36,989 nucleotides of DNA from a virus. The notes beneath the pieces were generated by a model. That model worked only from the letters and a program-made list of their open reading frames with translations. It made no database searches and had not been told where the DNA came from. Position 1 is the first letter of the stretch. Each line of letters starts with the position of its first letter. The stretch spans positions 1-36,989 of IMG/VR virus record IMGVR_UViG_3300009075_000011. One strand, written 5' to 3'. Position numbers and translations under genes: made by a program. Shown piece after piece: positions 30,071 to 36,409 of the stretch.

Positions 30071-30930
30071 CAAACCTCCAAAAGAATTTGGTGGGTATAC
30101 GCCTTCTTCTGATACCCACGCGCAGCAGTCACAATGACCGTATCTCCAACCGGAGTTCTGCGAACATCATGTGTATGACCGTGAAAGTATACAGCAACCT
30201 TCTTGTCGTTGTCAAGGATCAGATTCTCTAGATCCGTTGCTGCGTATGCATAGTCGATCAGGTTCCCACCATGCTGGCTGTTGCAATGCGCCATGATCGG
30301 TGCATGATGCGTCATCACCACTACAGGCACCTCGCCCTTGATCGCCTCCACTTGCTGTACCAGCCACTCACGGTTCTTGCGATACAACTCAACCGTATCG
30401 TACGGCTCAATGCGGACAAAGGTGAAATTCTCGTTCAGTTTGCGGATGTGCCAATAGTCATTTAGGCCCTCTTTGACGGCCCCCATTACAATCGGGTCTG
30501 CGGCACGCAGATCAGTCCACAGCGTGGTGGCAATCACTTGCACGCGGCCATCAATGTCAATTACGTCATTGTCCGCAACAACAAGGTTGTCAATGTGCTT
30601 GGTCGCATCACGAAGGGCATTGATTCCCTCGGCCAACTCCTCATGGTAGAATTCGTGATTGCCCGCAATCATGATCACCTTCTTGTAGGCTGCACAGATA
30701 GCCTCAAGGTCCATCAACGGGCGGCGCTTGAAAGTGCCACCAACACCATCATCCTTGCGTCGAAAAGCATTGATTTCGGCCGTATCCCCTGCGATCAGAA
30801 GAAGGTCGTTCTTGTGTTCGCCATTGACGAGCGGCCCATTCAGATGGTATACGAGGTCGCCGGCGTGGGTTCGGATTAGGCGATTTAAATCCAAATGCAA
30901 ATCAGTTACGCCGTAAACACGCACGATCAT
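30070..30930 (-). CDS. Calcineurin-like metallophosphoesterase
   Basis: 286 aa. All family motifs are visible: DLHLD (~10-14), GDTAE (~48-52), GNHEFY (~90-95), THHAP (~207-211) and HGHTHD (~250-255), which together bind two metal ions. Such enzymes cleave phosphomonoesters or diesters of nucleotides or nucleic acids. Lacking a partner domain, a free nucleotide or signalling-molecule substrate is possible. The ATG at 30930 follows CTGGAG. It is coupled to the deoxyribosyltransferase-like gene, hinting at a joint nucleotide-modifying role. Confidence 0.9.
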   Translation of the reverse strand: MIVRVYGVTDLHLDLNRLIRTHAGDLVYHLNGPLVNGEHKNDLLLIAGDTAEINAFRRKDDGVGGTFKRRPLMDLEAICAAYKKVIMIAGNHEFYHEELAEGINALRDATKHIDNLVVADNDVIDIDGRVQVIATTLWTDLRAADPIVMGAVKEGLNDYWHIRKLNENFTFVRIEPYDTVELYRKNREWLVQQVEAIKGEVPVVVMTHHAPIMAHCNSQHGGNLIDYAYAATDLENLILDNDKKVAVYFHGHTHDVRRTPVGDTVIVTAARGYQKKAYTHQILLEV

Positions 30931-30944
30931 CTCCAGAAAAAGGT

Positions 30945-30971
30945 GGAGCTTTCAGTTGTACAGAAAGCTCC
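30945..30971 (-). terminator. Hairpin between tRNA-Met and the phosphoesterase gene
   Basis: GGAGCTTTC pairs with GAAAGCTCC around a 9-base loop; in the minus direction it is followed by ACC and TTTTT. It may end the tRNA transcript or control entry to the phosphoesterase RBS, which begins a few bases later. Confidence 0.65.
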
Positions 30972-31043
30972 AAACTCTACGGCCGGGGAGTCAAGTTGCC
31001 GAAGCTTGCTTCGCGGGCCGCATCCCGCGTTACCCCAAATTCT

Positions 31044-31120
31044 TGGTCGTCATAGTTGGAGTCGAACCAACCTTGGCCTCGTTATGAGCGAGGTGCATCA
31101 GACCGCTCTGCCATATGACG
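31044..31120 (-). tRNA. tRNA with CAU anticodon (Met elongator or Ile2)
   Basis: 77 nt with encoded CCA. Acceptor CGTCATA/TATGACG, anticodon stem CCTCG/CGAGG, loop CTCATAA, T-arm GTTGG-TTCGACT-CCAAC. C1 pairs with G72, unlike the mismatched C1-A72 of bacterial initiator tRNA, so it is not an initiator. Elongator Met and lysidine-modified Ile cannot be told apart from this. Its 5' end abuts the stop of the Gly-rich secreted protein. Confidence 0.92.
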
Positions 31121-31480
31121 TTACTGTACCCACCGCGTAAAGCAATTTCCTTGCTGAAAGAATGGCGAGTTGCCAGACTGCACACAAACCACGATTGGTT
31201 GTGGCGGATGCACCGGACCCCAATGCTGCACAAACGGTTGTGGCCAGACAGGGACAACTGGCATCGGCGCCACAAACTGTGGCCCACCCCACGCGCCCCA
31301 ACTACCGACCATCGCGCCGGCAGCAAACGCGCCGGCGACTGCCCAACCATTGTTGTGATTGCCTTGCCAATGTCGGCCACCGTTGTTGGGGCCTTGATTC
31401 CAATTATGCCCACCGCGCCCGCCAGCGACAGCAGCAGTCGCCATCAACATCGCTACAAGAAACACCGTAAGACGTTTCAT
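31121..31480 (-). CDS. Secreted Gly/Asn/Pro-rich protein
   Basis: 119 aa from the ATG at 31480, which has GGAG five bases upstream (a GTG six bases earlier is unsupported). It has a signal peptide (MKRLTVFLVAMLMATAAVAGG). The mature part is low-complexity: Gly/His/Asn/Trp-rich, a hydrophobic Ala/Gly stretch (GWAVAGAFAAGAMVGSWGAW), then a Pro/Val-rich segment and two Cys. It resembles small exported Gly-rich proteins of proteobacteria and could be host-derived. The function is unknown. Confidence 0.7.
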   Translation of the reverse strand: MKRLTVFLVAMLMATAAVAGGRGGHNWNQGPNNGGRHWQGNHNNGWAVAGAFAAGAMVGSWGAWGGPQFVAPMPVVPVWPQPFVQHWGPVHPPQPIVVCVQSGNSPFFQQGNCFTRWVQ

Positions 31481-31493
31481 TTTCACTCCAATC

Positions 31494-31570
31494 TGGAAGC
31501 GGGGATGGGAGTCGAACCCACTATCTACGGCTTATGAGACCGTAATGATTTGTGCGATTATTACACCGCT
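31494..31570 (-). tRNA. Degenerate tRNA-like gene with CAU anticodon
   Basis: A 77-nt segment with a good T-arm (GTGGG-TTCGACT-CCCAT), anticodon arm ACGGT/GCCGT with loop CTCATAA, acceptor AGCGGTG/CCCCGCT with one mismatch, and CCA. The D-arm is abnormal: it has weak pairing and lacks the GG pair that docks on the T-loop. It may be a decaying second CAU tRNA or a tRNA mimic. Confidence 0.6.
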
Positions 31571-31596
31571 CATCCGTTTCACTCACCCGCATTAAC

Positions 31597-31673
31597 TGGC
31601 ACCACGTAGAGGAATCGAACCCCTGTAGTCACGCTTCGTAGGCGTGTGCCTCATTCCGCTCGGCCAACGTGGC
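31597..31673 (-). tRNA. tRNA-Arg(ACG)
   Basis: 77 nt with encoded CCA. Acceptor GCCACGT/ACGTGGT, anticodon stem CACGC/GCGTG, loop CTACGAA (ACG; A34 normally becomes inosine and reads CGU/CGC/CGA), T-arm AGGGG-TTCGATT-CCTCT. Confidence 0.93.
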
Positions 31674-31683
31674 ATAAAATAGT

Positions 31684-31743
31684 GTCAGCACGCCCTATGA
31701 CGAGCATTGCGCTCGTCGCCACATCGCTTGTGGCCCCGCTGAC
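31684..31743 (-). ncRNA. Three-way-junction RNA inside the tRNA array
   Basis: GTCAGC (31684-31689) pairs with GCTGAC (31738-31743). Inside are two strong hairpins, GACGAGC/GCTCGTC (31699-31717, 5-base loop) and GCCACA/TGTGGC (31718-31734), joined back to back. There is no tRNA anticodon or T-loop. Either strand would fold; I list minus because all neighbours are minus. It may be a processing signal, transcription roadblock or small RNA. Confidence 0.5.
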
Positions 31744-31759
31744 TGCATATTGGCAAGAC

Positions 31760-31793
31760 TGCTAGGGTCTCACCTTTATTTTTGGGCCTAGCA
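31760..31793 (-). other. Hairpin upstream of the three-way-junction RNA
   Basis: TGCTAGG pairs with CCTAGCA around a 20-base, A-rich loop. It separates tRNA-Asn from the three-way-junction element. No function is apparent. Confidence 0.4.
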
Positions 31794-31809
31794 CCCATTG
31801 ACTTACTTT

Positions 31810-31884
31810 TGGCTCCGGAGGCTGGGATCGAACCAGCGACACACGGATTAACAGTCCGTCGTTCTACCGCTGAACTACACCGGA
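31810..31884 (-). tRNA. tRNA-Asn(GUU)
   Basis: 75 nt with encoded CCA. Acceptor TCCGGTG/CTCCGGA with one T-T mismatch, D-stem GTTC/GAAC, anticodon stem ACGGA/TCCGT, loop CTGTTAA (GUU), T-arm GCTGG-TTCGATC-CCAGC. First gene of the tRNA region in transcription order. Confidence 0.94.
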
Positions 31885-31897
31885 ATTATCTCGCTTG

Positions 31898-31905
31898 TAT
31901 TTATC
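31898..31905 (-). promoter_or_regulatory. GATAAATA late-promoter-like motif before tRNA-Asn
   Basis: One base different from TATAAATA and 13 bases upstream of the tRNA-Asn 5' end. The ~100-bp gap 31885-31993 otherwise holds only weak inverted repeats. It could drive late tRNA transcription; single-motif evidence only. Confidence 0.35.
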
Positions 31906-31993
31906 TCAAAACCTCGAAAATGGTGGCCTACTCGCTGCGTCCGGTTTCTCTATGGCTATACGCTAGCCGGCATCCGCTTTTGGCCATTAACCT

Positions 31994-32455
31994 TTACTTC
32001 AGGCCGGCCTGCTTGAGAATCGCCAACACATCGGCGTCGTTCTCGCCCTCAACTTCTTCCACGCCGTCGATCACATCGGCGACGTCCTTGACCTTCTTCG
32101 CCGAACGAGTCGGCTTCGCCGCCTTCGTCGCGCCCTTCGTGGGCTTGGTCGGCTTCGTCGCCTTCTTCGGCTTCGACGCCGCGACCTTCGCGGTGGCGGT
32201 TTCGGTGACTTCCGTCACTTCAGCCTTCTTCGACGCGCCCTTGATATCAACGTACTTGTACCCAATAACATTGCGCCCATCACGGACGGACTCAATGTTC
32301 ATGCCCTCAGCCTTCAGATCCTTGATGCACGCACGCCAATATGAGGCGCCGACCGCATCGAAGACCTGCTTCTCCGAAAGCACCTTGCCCGAATGGGTCT
32401 TGAAGGCCTTGCGAAGATTGTCCAGACGATTCACCGAAGTTTTCGGACGAGACAT
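31994..32455 (-). CDS. Winged-helix protein with histone-H1-like basic tail
   Basis: 153 aa. Residues ~1-75 look like a small winged-helix domain (TSVNRLDNLRKAFKTHSG; VFDAVGASYWRACIKDLKAEG; VIGYKYVDIKG). Residues ~88-125 are a Lys/Ala/Pro/Thr tail with repeated KPTK and KPKK units (ASKPKKATKPTKPTKGATK), like H1 or bacterial Hc1/HupB tails. The last ~25 residues are acidic. It probably coats or remodels DNA, of phage or host. Its G+C content and codon use are higher than in the virion genes. A sigma70-type promoter at 32704 makes it likely early. Confidence 0.8.
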   Translation of the reverse strand: MSRPKTSVNRLDNLRKAFKTHSGKVLSEKQVFDAVGASYWRACIKDLKAEGMNIESVRDGRNVIGYKYVDIKGASKKAEVTEVTETATAKVAASKPKKATKPTKPTKGATKAAKPTRSAKKVKDVADVIDGVEEVEGENDADVLAILKQAGLK

Positions 32456-32482
32456 AACTATACTCCTATCAAATTGAAAAGA

Positions 32483-32671
32483 TCACTCAGAAACTTGTAT
32501 TGCTTCGAAGAAATGCGTGATGACGGGTTCGACATTCACCCTCGCAAACTCCTTGAGAAACGCCTGCGCCTGTTCGGCGTGCCCGTCATCCATGAAGGTC
32601 TTGGTCTCGACTTTGACTTCGGTCGCCACCGAGACTCGCGTACCGTATCGCATACGGGCAAACTTCTTCAT
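32483..32671 (-). CDS. 62-aa unknown protein
   Basis: ATG at 32671, about 30 bases after the predicted transcription start of the 32704-32732 promoter. The sequence (RVSVATEVKVETKTFMDDGHAEQAQAFLKE) suggests one beta hairpin followed by a helix. It is the first gene of the early unit that continues into the histone-like gene. No family is recognised. Confidence 0.7.
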   Translation of the reverse strand: MKKFARMRYGTRVSVATEVKVETKTFMDDGHAEQAQAFLKEFARVNVEPVITHFFEAIQVSE

Positions 32672-32703
32672 CGTTTTCTCCGCTCATTGAACAACGAACC
32701 GCA

Positions 32704-32732
32704 AGTATAGCGCACCTTTAGCCGCTTGTCAA
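32704..32732 (-). promoter_or_regulatory. sigma70-type early promoter
   Basis: TTGACA (32727-32732), 17-bp spacer, TATACT (32704-32709). The sequence just before the -35 (AAAGGC) is shared with the promoter at 34693, suggesting a common early-promoter design. Confidence 0.9.
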
Positions 32733-32746
32733 GCCTTTCCTTTTGC

Positions 32747-33085
32747 CTATTGGAGGGTCGTCCCTACAGGAGCGCACGGCGGCTCGCCCACGAACTTCGC
32801 ATGACCTTGAACGATCTGCTCAAACGCGCCGACCATTTGTTGATTGGCGAATTCAAACAACGCCTCGGCCAACTCAAGCTTCGACGCATAGCCGAGGTCT
32901 TCGTATCGCGTATGTGACGTAAGGAAGACATTGTAGATCATAGACCCAACGAAGCGCGACACTTCGGCGAGCACCTCGTTGCCCGGCGAGTCTGTCACTT
33001 CGCTGGCCGAAGTCGCAAAGTCATGCGCCGCAGTTTGCAGGCGCAGTTGCAGTTCTTCGCGGATCGAATCAAACGACTTGTTCAT
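32747..33085 (-). CDS. Unknown 112-aa helical protein
   Basis: Start ATG at 33085 overlaps the upstream stop. Mostly helical (FDSIREELQLRLQTAAHDFA; LELAEALFEFANQQMVGAFE). Last gene of the early operon that begins at 34656. No family is recognised and no catalytic motif is seen. Confidence 0.7.
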   Translation of the reverse strand: MNKSFDSIREELQLRLQTAAHDFATSASEVTDSPGNEVLAEVSRFVGSMIYNVFLTSHTRYEDLGYASKLELAEALFEFANQQMVGAFEQIVQGHAKFVGEPPCAPVGTTLQ

Positions 33086-33300
33086 TTGCGTACTCCGAGG
33101 TAATAGTCCACACTAATATGTTCGAACGCGGCATCGATATCGTCGCCCACAGCCGAGTTGGTCTTGCCGTAAATAAAACCAACAAGCCCAACGTCAATCC
33201 CGTAGAGACGGCTCTCGTTAGATCCACCCATGTAGATGGAAAACGCCCGCTCCGCGAGCCTCTGCACAACCTGTTCGTAGGAACGAATTGCATCTGTCAT
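33082..33300 (-). CDS. Unknown 72-aa protein
   Basis: ATG at 33300 with GGAG six bases upstream; a GTG six bases earlier is less likely. Contents include YEQVVQRLAERAFSIYMGGS and VDIDAAFEHISVDYY-like acidic/aromatic segments. Overlaps the next gene by four bases. Cytoplasmic, function unknown. Confidence 0.65.
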   Translation of the reverse strand: MTDAIRSYEQVVQRLAERAFSIYMGGSNESRLYGIDVGLVGFIYGKTNSAVGDDIDAAFEHISVDYYLGVRK

Positions 33301-33302
33301 CT

Positions 33303-33545
33303 TCACTCCTCGTTCTTGACGGCGGCGTTCTCGCGGTGACGATTCTCGCGGTTAACCTTCCGCTTGTTACGGTGCTTCGCGCTCGCCGTCCAGATGCCGT
33401 CATCGGTCCAGCCAGTGTAGCGATCAGCACGCTTGAGGTGCTTCTCAAGCTTCAAGGCCCCGTCACGCCCTTGCTCGACGGGGTTGTTGTCAGCCTGGTG
33501 CCATTGCTTGTACCCACTCGGGTACTTACGAATCGTGCGAGCCAC
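33303..33545 (-). CDS. Unknown 80-aa basic protein
   Basis: Starts with GTG at 33545 after AGAGG (no nearby ATG in frame). Rich in Arg, Lys, Asn and Trp (RKYPSGYKQWHQADNN; ASAKHRNKRKVNRENRHREN). Strongly basic C-terminal half suggests nucleic-acid binding. No family is recognised. Confidence 0.65.
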   Translation of the reverse strand: MARTIRKYPSGYKQWHQADNNPVEQGRDGALKLEKHLKRADRYTGWTDDGIWTASAKHRNKRKVNRENRHRENAAVKNEE

Positions 33546-33547
33546 AG

Positions 33548-33808
33548 TTACCTCTTGGGAGGAAAAAGCTTTTGAAAGACCTCGTCAGGACCGAACGTGC
33601 TGTAATAGCGACTCTTGTATGATCCCTTGTAGTCCCAGATGCCGCAGAATACACCATCGACTGCGAACCCCCAGCTATACTTCACCTTGTCAGGGTCATC
33701 AAGGACGTTCGGCTTGAAACCGAGAATGGCGGAAATTTCCGCCACCGTGTAGCCGACAATCGCGCCAGTGCGGTAATCGCCTGGCTTGTTGATAGGTACG
33801 ATCTTCAT
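33548..33808 (-). CDS. Unknown 86-aa protein
   Basis: ATG at 33808. Predicted compact alpha/beta domain (IVGYTVAEISAILGFKPN; KYSWGFAVDGVFCGIWDYK). The combination resembles small phage proteins of unknown role that pair a short helix-turn-helix-like start with a beta-sheet, but I cannot name a family. Next to the operon's other small genes with 0-2-base gaps. Confidence 0.7.
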   Translation of the reverse strand: MKIVPINKPGDYRTGAIVGYTVAEISAILGFKPNVLDDPDKVKYSWGFAVDGVFCGIWDYKGSYKSRYYSTFGPDEVFQKLFPPKR

Positions 33809-33985
33809 TCATTTCTCCATTGACTTCGTTGAGGTCTTCATCTTCACGATCTTCCAATCAGCCGTCTGTCCTTCTATCAGGCTGACGAACACGGTGTCAC
33901 CGCCAAGCGTGCGAACAACGGGCCGCTCACCTCCACGTGAGGTCACGACAATCGTCACCACAAACTTGCGAGTCTTAGACAACAT
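33809..33985 (-). CDS. 58-aa unknown protein
   Basis: ATG at 33985 is preferred (GAGGAG four bases earlier; the neighbouring ATG at 33988 sits too close). The stop is adjacent to the next gene's start. Beta-rich (KFVVTIVVTSRGGERPVVRT; DTVFVSLIEG) with a Lys tail. No family is recognised. Confidence 0.65.
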   Translation of the reverse strand: MLSKTRKFVVTIVVTSRGGERPVVRTLGGDTVFVSLIEGQTADWKIVKMKTSTKSMEK

Positions 33986-34385
33986 CATACTCCTCATACG
34001 GCAGGGGCTCGGGGTCCGAAAACACGCGAGCAACCAGCGTGAAGTCTTCCGCGCCGATCGACGGATCGTCGTCATCATCGAACGGCAGGTCGCGGTGAAA
34101 CTCCATCCACTCCTTGACTTCGCTGCGCGTCACATGCCCGCGCGGGCGAAAGCCGTTGCGATCCTTGTACGCATCCGAGTAGAACCCGTACAGATCACAG
34201 TCCACATCCGCGCAATGCGCGGCGGCACCGAGAAGGACCTCAAGCGCCGCGACGGTCGCATCGTACATGCGGTTCGCCTCGTCACGCGCAGCGTCGTCGC
34301 CGCGCGAGAGGGCGTCATAGGCGGCAGAGCGGAACGCGCTCTGCTCGTCTTGCAACTTTTGAACCGCCGTCATCGTCGCATCCAT
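33975..34385 (-). CDS. Unknown 136-aa acidic protein
   Basis: ATG at 34385 just after the upstream stop; a longer in-frame reading back to 34601 would be an Arg/Ser-rich shadow of the neighbouring gene. The N-terminal helix (TAVQKLQDEQSAFRSAAYDAL) is followed by an Asp/Glu-rich C-terminus (DLPFDDDDDPSIGAEDFTLV). Acidic phage proteins of this kind sometimes mimic DNA; this is speculation here. Confidence 0.7.
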   Translation of the reverse strand: MDATMTAVQKLQDEQSAFRSAAYDALSRGDDAARDEANRMYDATVAALEVLLGAAAHCADVDCDLYGFYSDAYKDRNGFRPRGHVTRSEVKEWMEFHRDLPFDDDDDPSIGAEDFTLVARVFSDPEPLPYEEYDVV

Positions 34386-34389
34386 CCGA

Positions 34390-34656
34390 TTACCCCTTCG
34401 CGAGAGTCTTGGCAAACTTGTTGCGGAGATAGTCGGGCGCGTAACCGCGCTTGATCGACACCACCGTGACCTTACGCGCACGGTACAGCTCGCCCGTGAG
34501 ACCCGTTTCCAGAACCTTCGCTTCGCGAAGCTCCTTCGCCGTCTGAAGCGCGGACGCACGCGACACGCACTGGATGAACTGCACCGACTTGCGACCAGCA
34601 CCGAGACCAGTCAGCATTTCTTGTTCCCAAAGCACAGCAGCGGGCGACTTGGACAT
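34390..34656 (-). CDS. Unknown 88-aa protein, first of an early operon
   Basis: ATG at 34656 with AAGGA upstream, ~30 bases after the predicted transcription start. Pattern GRKSVQFIQCVSRASALQTAKELREAK suggests a beta-alpha start, then a basic KVTVVSIKRGYAPDYLRNKF segment. No family is recognised. Confidence 0.7.
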   Translation of the reverse strand: MSKSPAAVLWEQEMLTGLGAGRKSVQFIQCVSRASALQTAKELREAKVLETGLTGELYRARKVTVVSIKRGYAPDYLRNKFAKTLAKG

Positions 34657-34692
34657 TAGCGTTCCTTTATGAATTACTCAATCGACACCGCT

Positions 34693-34721
34693 ATCCTACG
34701 GCAATCGGTGAACCGTGTCAA
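34693..34721 (-). promoter_or_regulatory. sigma70-type early promoter
   Basis: TTGACA (34716-34721), 17-bp spacer, TAGGAT (34693-34698). Predicted start near 34686, reading into the operon of small genes from 34656 downward. Confidence 0.85.
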
Positions 34722-34750
34722 GCCTTTTCTGAAAATTCTTTCCTCAATGG

Positions 34751-34791
34751 AATCAAGCACTTACAGAAACCCTATATAAATCAAGCACTTA
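34751..34791 (-). repeat. Two 13-bp direct repeats upstream of the early promoter
   Basis: The sequence TAAGTGCTTGATT (minus strand) occurs at 34763-34751 and 34791-34779, 28 bp apart, i.e. on roughly the same helix face after ~2.7 turns. The TGCTTGA core resembles the T4 MotA box. Candidate operator or activator sites. Confidence 0.6.
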
Positions 34792-34850
34792 GCTCGGAAC
34801 CCGCGTCTGCCCCTGGGGTCAACGTAGCTGGCGGGGTCGCTCAGGCTCAG

Positions 34851-34885
34851 GAAGGGGCTATTCCTGCGTCGGAATCCGCCCCTTC
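34851..34885 (-). other. Long hairpin in the 355-bp gene-free stretch
   Basis: GAAGGGGC pairs with GCCCCTTC, and an inner TTCC/GGAA stem closes a 6-base loop. No U-run follows. The stretch 34657-35012 otherwise holds the early promoter, direct repeats and a terminator-like hairpin; no gene is visible in it. Confidence 0.5.
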
Positions 34886-34927
34886 TGTCTCCTGCTTCGT
34901 CGCGTAGACTGCTCCGCAGCCCGTAAT

Positions 34928-34946
34928 CCCGAGCCTTTTACTCGGG
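34928..34946 (-). terminator. Terminator-like hairpin downstream of the RNase H operon
   Basis: CCCGAG pairs with CTCGGG around a 7-base loop, ~67 bases after the stop of the DUF6433-like gene. The minus side lacks a clear U-run (ATTACGG follows), so efficiency is uncertain. Confidence 0.45.
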
Positions 34947-35012
34947 CTTGTTCAACTTTTGCCCTTGTTCATGTAACGCGAACACCACATTTCGATGAAC
35001 ATCAAAATGACC

Positions 35013-35477
35013 CTAGCCCTGATCAGCACCCGCTTTCGCAGCACTTTTAGGCTCGGTCAGGAGACCAGGAAATGCCACGCGAACGAGTGCCTCGTCCACA
35101 CCTGGATATTTCTCTGTCAACTGACCGTCCTTAATCGCGACCAGAAGGTCTGCGTCAGATTTATCTAGACTCTCCAGCAGATCAACGAACAGCATTTCCT
35201 TTCGAATACGCTTGATGTTCGTGTATGCCTTCTCGTAGAGATAGAAGGTCTTCGTCTGACCGCGAAGGTTGTTTCGTGCATACCCTTCAGGAACAGCCTC
35301 ATTGCGCCGTGTCGGCGGATAGCCCGGTGGTAAGTCCCATGTAAAGTTGGGATCAAACGCAACGGCCAGCACCAGCTTGATGCCCGGGTCTTCGTACTTA
35401 CGAAGCAACGCTACACGGTCCTCCGTTACAGGCGTGCCACTCAATTCACCTAGAATCTGTGGAATAGTCTTTTGCAT
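35013..35477 (-). CDS. DUF6433-like conserved phage protein
   Basis: 154 aa, start in a TAATG overlap with the RNase H stop. Layout matches a family I recall from T4-like phages (DUF6433): an N-terminal helix (TIPQILGELSG), the FDPNFTWDLPPGYPP motif, YLYEKAYTNIKRIRKEMLF, and LLVAIKDGQLTEKYPGVDEALVRVAFP. Function unknown; its conserved place beside replication genes suggests a DNA-metabolism role. Confidence 0.85.
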   Translation of the reverse strand: MQKTIPQILGELSGTPVTEDRVALLRKYEDPGIKLVLAVAFDPNFTWDLPPGYPPTRRNEAVPEGYARNNLRGQTKTFYLYEKAYTNIKRIRKEMLFVDLLESLDKSDADLLVAIKDGQLTEKYPGVDEALVRVAFPGLLTEPKSAAKAGADQG

Positions 35478-36409
35478 TAGAAGTCTCCTACAACCTCAAT
35501 CATGTTACGCATACGTTGCTTGATAAAGTAGTCAAGCAATCCCCGACGGCTATTAGTCTTGACTGCATGATATCTAGACATGATATCCTGCCGCACCTTT
35601 TCAGGGATGCATCGCAAGTCAATGAGATTCCTGTTGCGCTCAAACCATTGCAACTCTTCCGGAGTCTCGCAGAAATCTTTTGGATCTTTGTGAAGGTAGT
35701 TCGGCAGCTTCTTCTCCATGATCGCCTTCTGCCGCAGATCATCGACAAACGCATTGTCAGGGGAACGGAAATTAGGAACGCCGTCGCCCTTGTCTCCACG
35801 AATGATATGCTCGCGCAGCGACAGTTCCGGCCCGCCCTTACCCTTCACCCACTTCTTTAGGATCGGACTGTACTGCTTCACGTTGCTATACCGTTGAAGC
35901 TGGTGAAAGTCCTTGTCGCCCGACAGAATCAAGACTGGCTGCGGTTCGTTGTCGAACACATTGGCGCTGCTCAATTCATTCGTGGCGAAGTAGTCGCATA
36001 GCACGCCGATAATGTCGTCTGCCTCGGCCCCGGGCACAGACAGCACCTTGTACGGAAAGACCTCTTCCAACTCACGCTTGAGGTCATACAAGGAGTCGAA
36101 GATCAACGACCAGTTGGTGTCTGACTCGACACGATCACTATGGCGCTTCGCCTTGTAGTACGGAAAGTATCCCTTGCGCCACGACTTGTTGTCGGTGCAG
36201 ATGATCATTTCACCGAACTCGTTATGGAACTTCATGCGATTGGCGCGCAACGAATTCAGGATGATGTGCTTCAACAGCGGCACATGCTCCTCGGCAAAGT
36301 GGGCCACCTCTTTTGGTCCCATCTGGGCCATGAGGCTGGATATTGCGATCTGATTAAAGTCAACTAGAATAGGAATTTTAGTCTCCGCTGCGTATTTTGG
36401 CCCACGCAA
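35477..36409 (-). CDS. rnh: T4-type RNase H (5'-3' flap exonuclease)
   Basis: 310 aa, related to T4 Rnh and FEN-1, which removes RNA primers and flaps on the lagging strand. Conserved features: LVDFNQIAISS (first metal Asp, ~17), IICTDNKSWRKGYF, GAEADDIIGVL, LSGDKDFHQLQRYSNVKQYSP and the C-terminal EVVGDF. The listed start is a TTG at 36409 with poor RBS. A well-placed ATGATGATG with GAGGG upstream (36434-36428) overlaps the previous stop but is one base out of frame. A 1-base change in the T-run 36395-36398 would join them, so a frameshift, programmed or sequencing, is possible. Confidence 0.9.
   Translation of the reverse strand: MRGPKYAAETKIPILVDFNQIAISSLMAQMGPKEVAHFAEEHVPLLKHIILNSLRANRMKFHNEFGEMIICTDNKSWRKGYFPYYKAKRHSDRVESDTNWSLIFDSLYDLKRELEEVFPYKVLSVPGAEADDIIGVLCDYFATNELSSANVFDNEPQPVLILSGDKDFHQLQRYSNVKQYSPILKKWVKGKGGPELSLREHIIRGDKGDGVPNFRSPDNAFVDDLRQKAIMEKKLPNYLHKDPKDFCETPEELQWFERNRNLIDLRCIPEKVRQDIMSRYHAVKTNSRRGLLDYFIKQRMRNMIEVVGDF

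Noticed and set aside
31782-32477. Plus-strand open frame of 231 codons over tRNA-Asn and the histone-like gene
   Set aside because: It runs through the tRNA and the repetitive Lys/Ala codons of the opposite strand; no RBS and no recognisable domain.
33786-34454. Plus-strand open frame of 222 codons over the early operon
   Set aside because: A shadow of high-GC minus-strand genes linked by overlaps and RBS sites.
33975-34601. 208-aa version of the 136-aa early protein
   Set aside because: The first 72 residues are Arg/Ser/Cys-rich shadow of the 88-aa gene; the ATG at 34385 follows that gene's stop at normal spacing.
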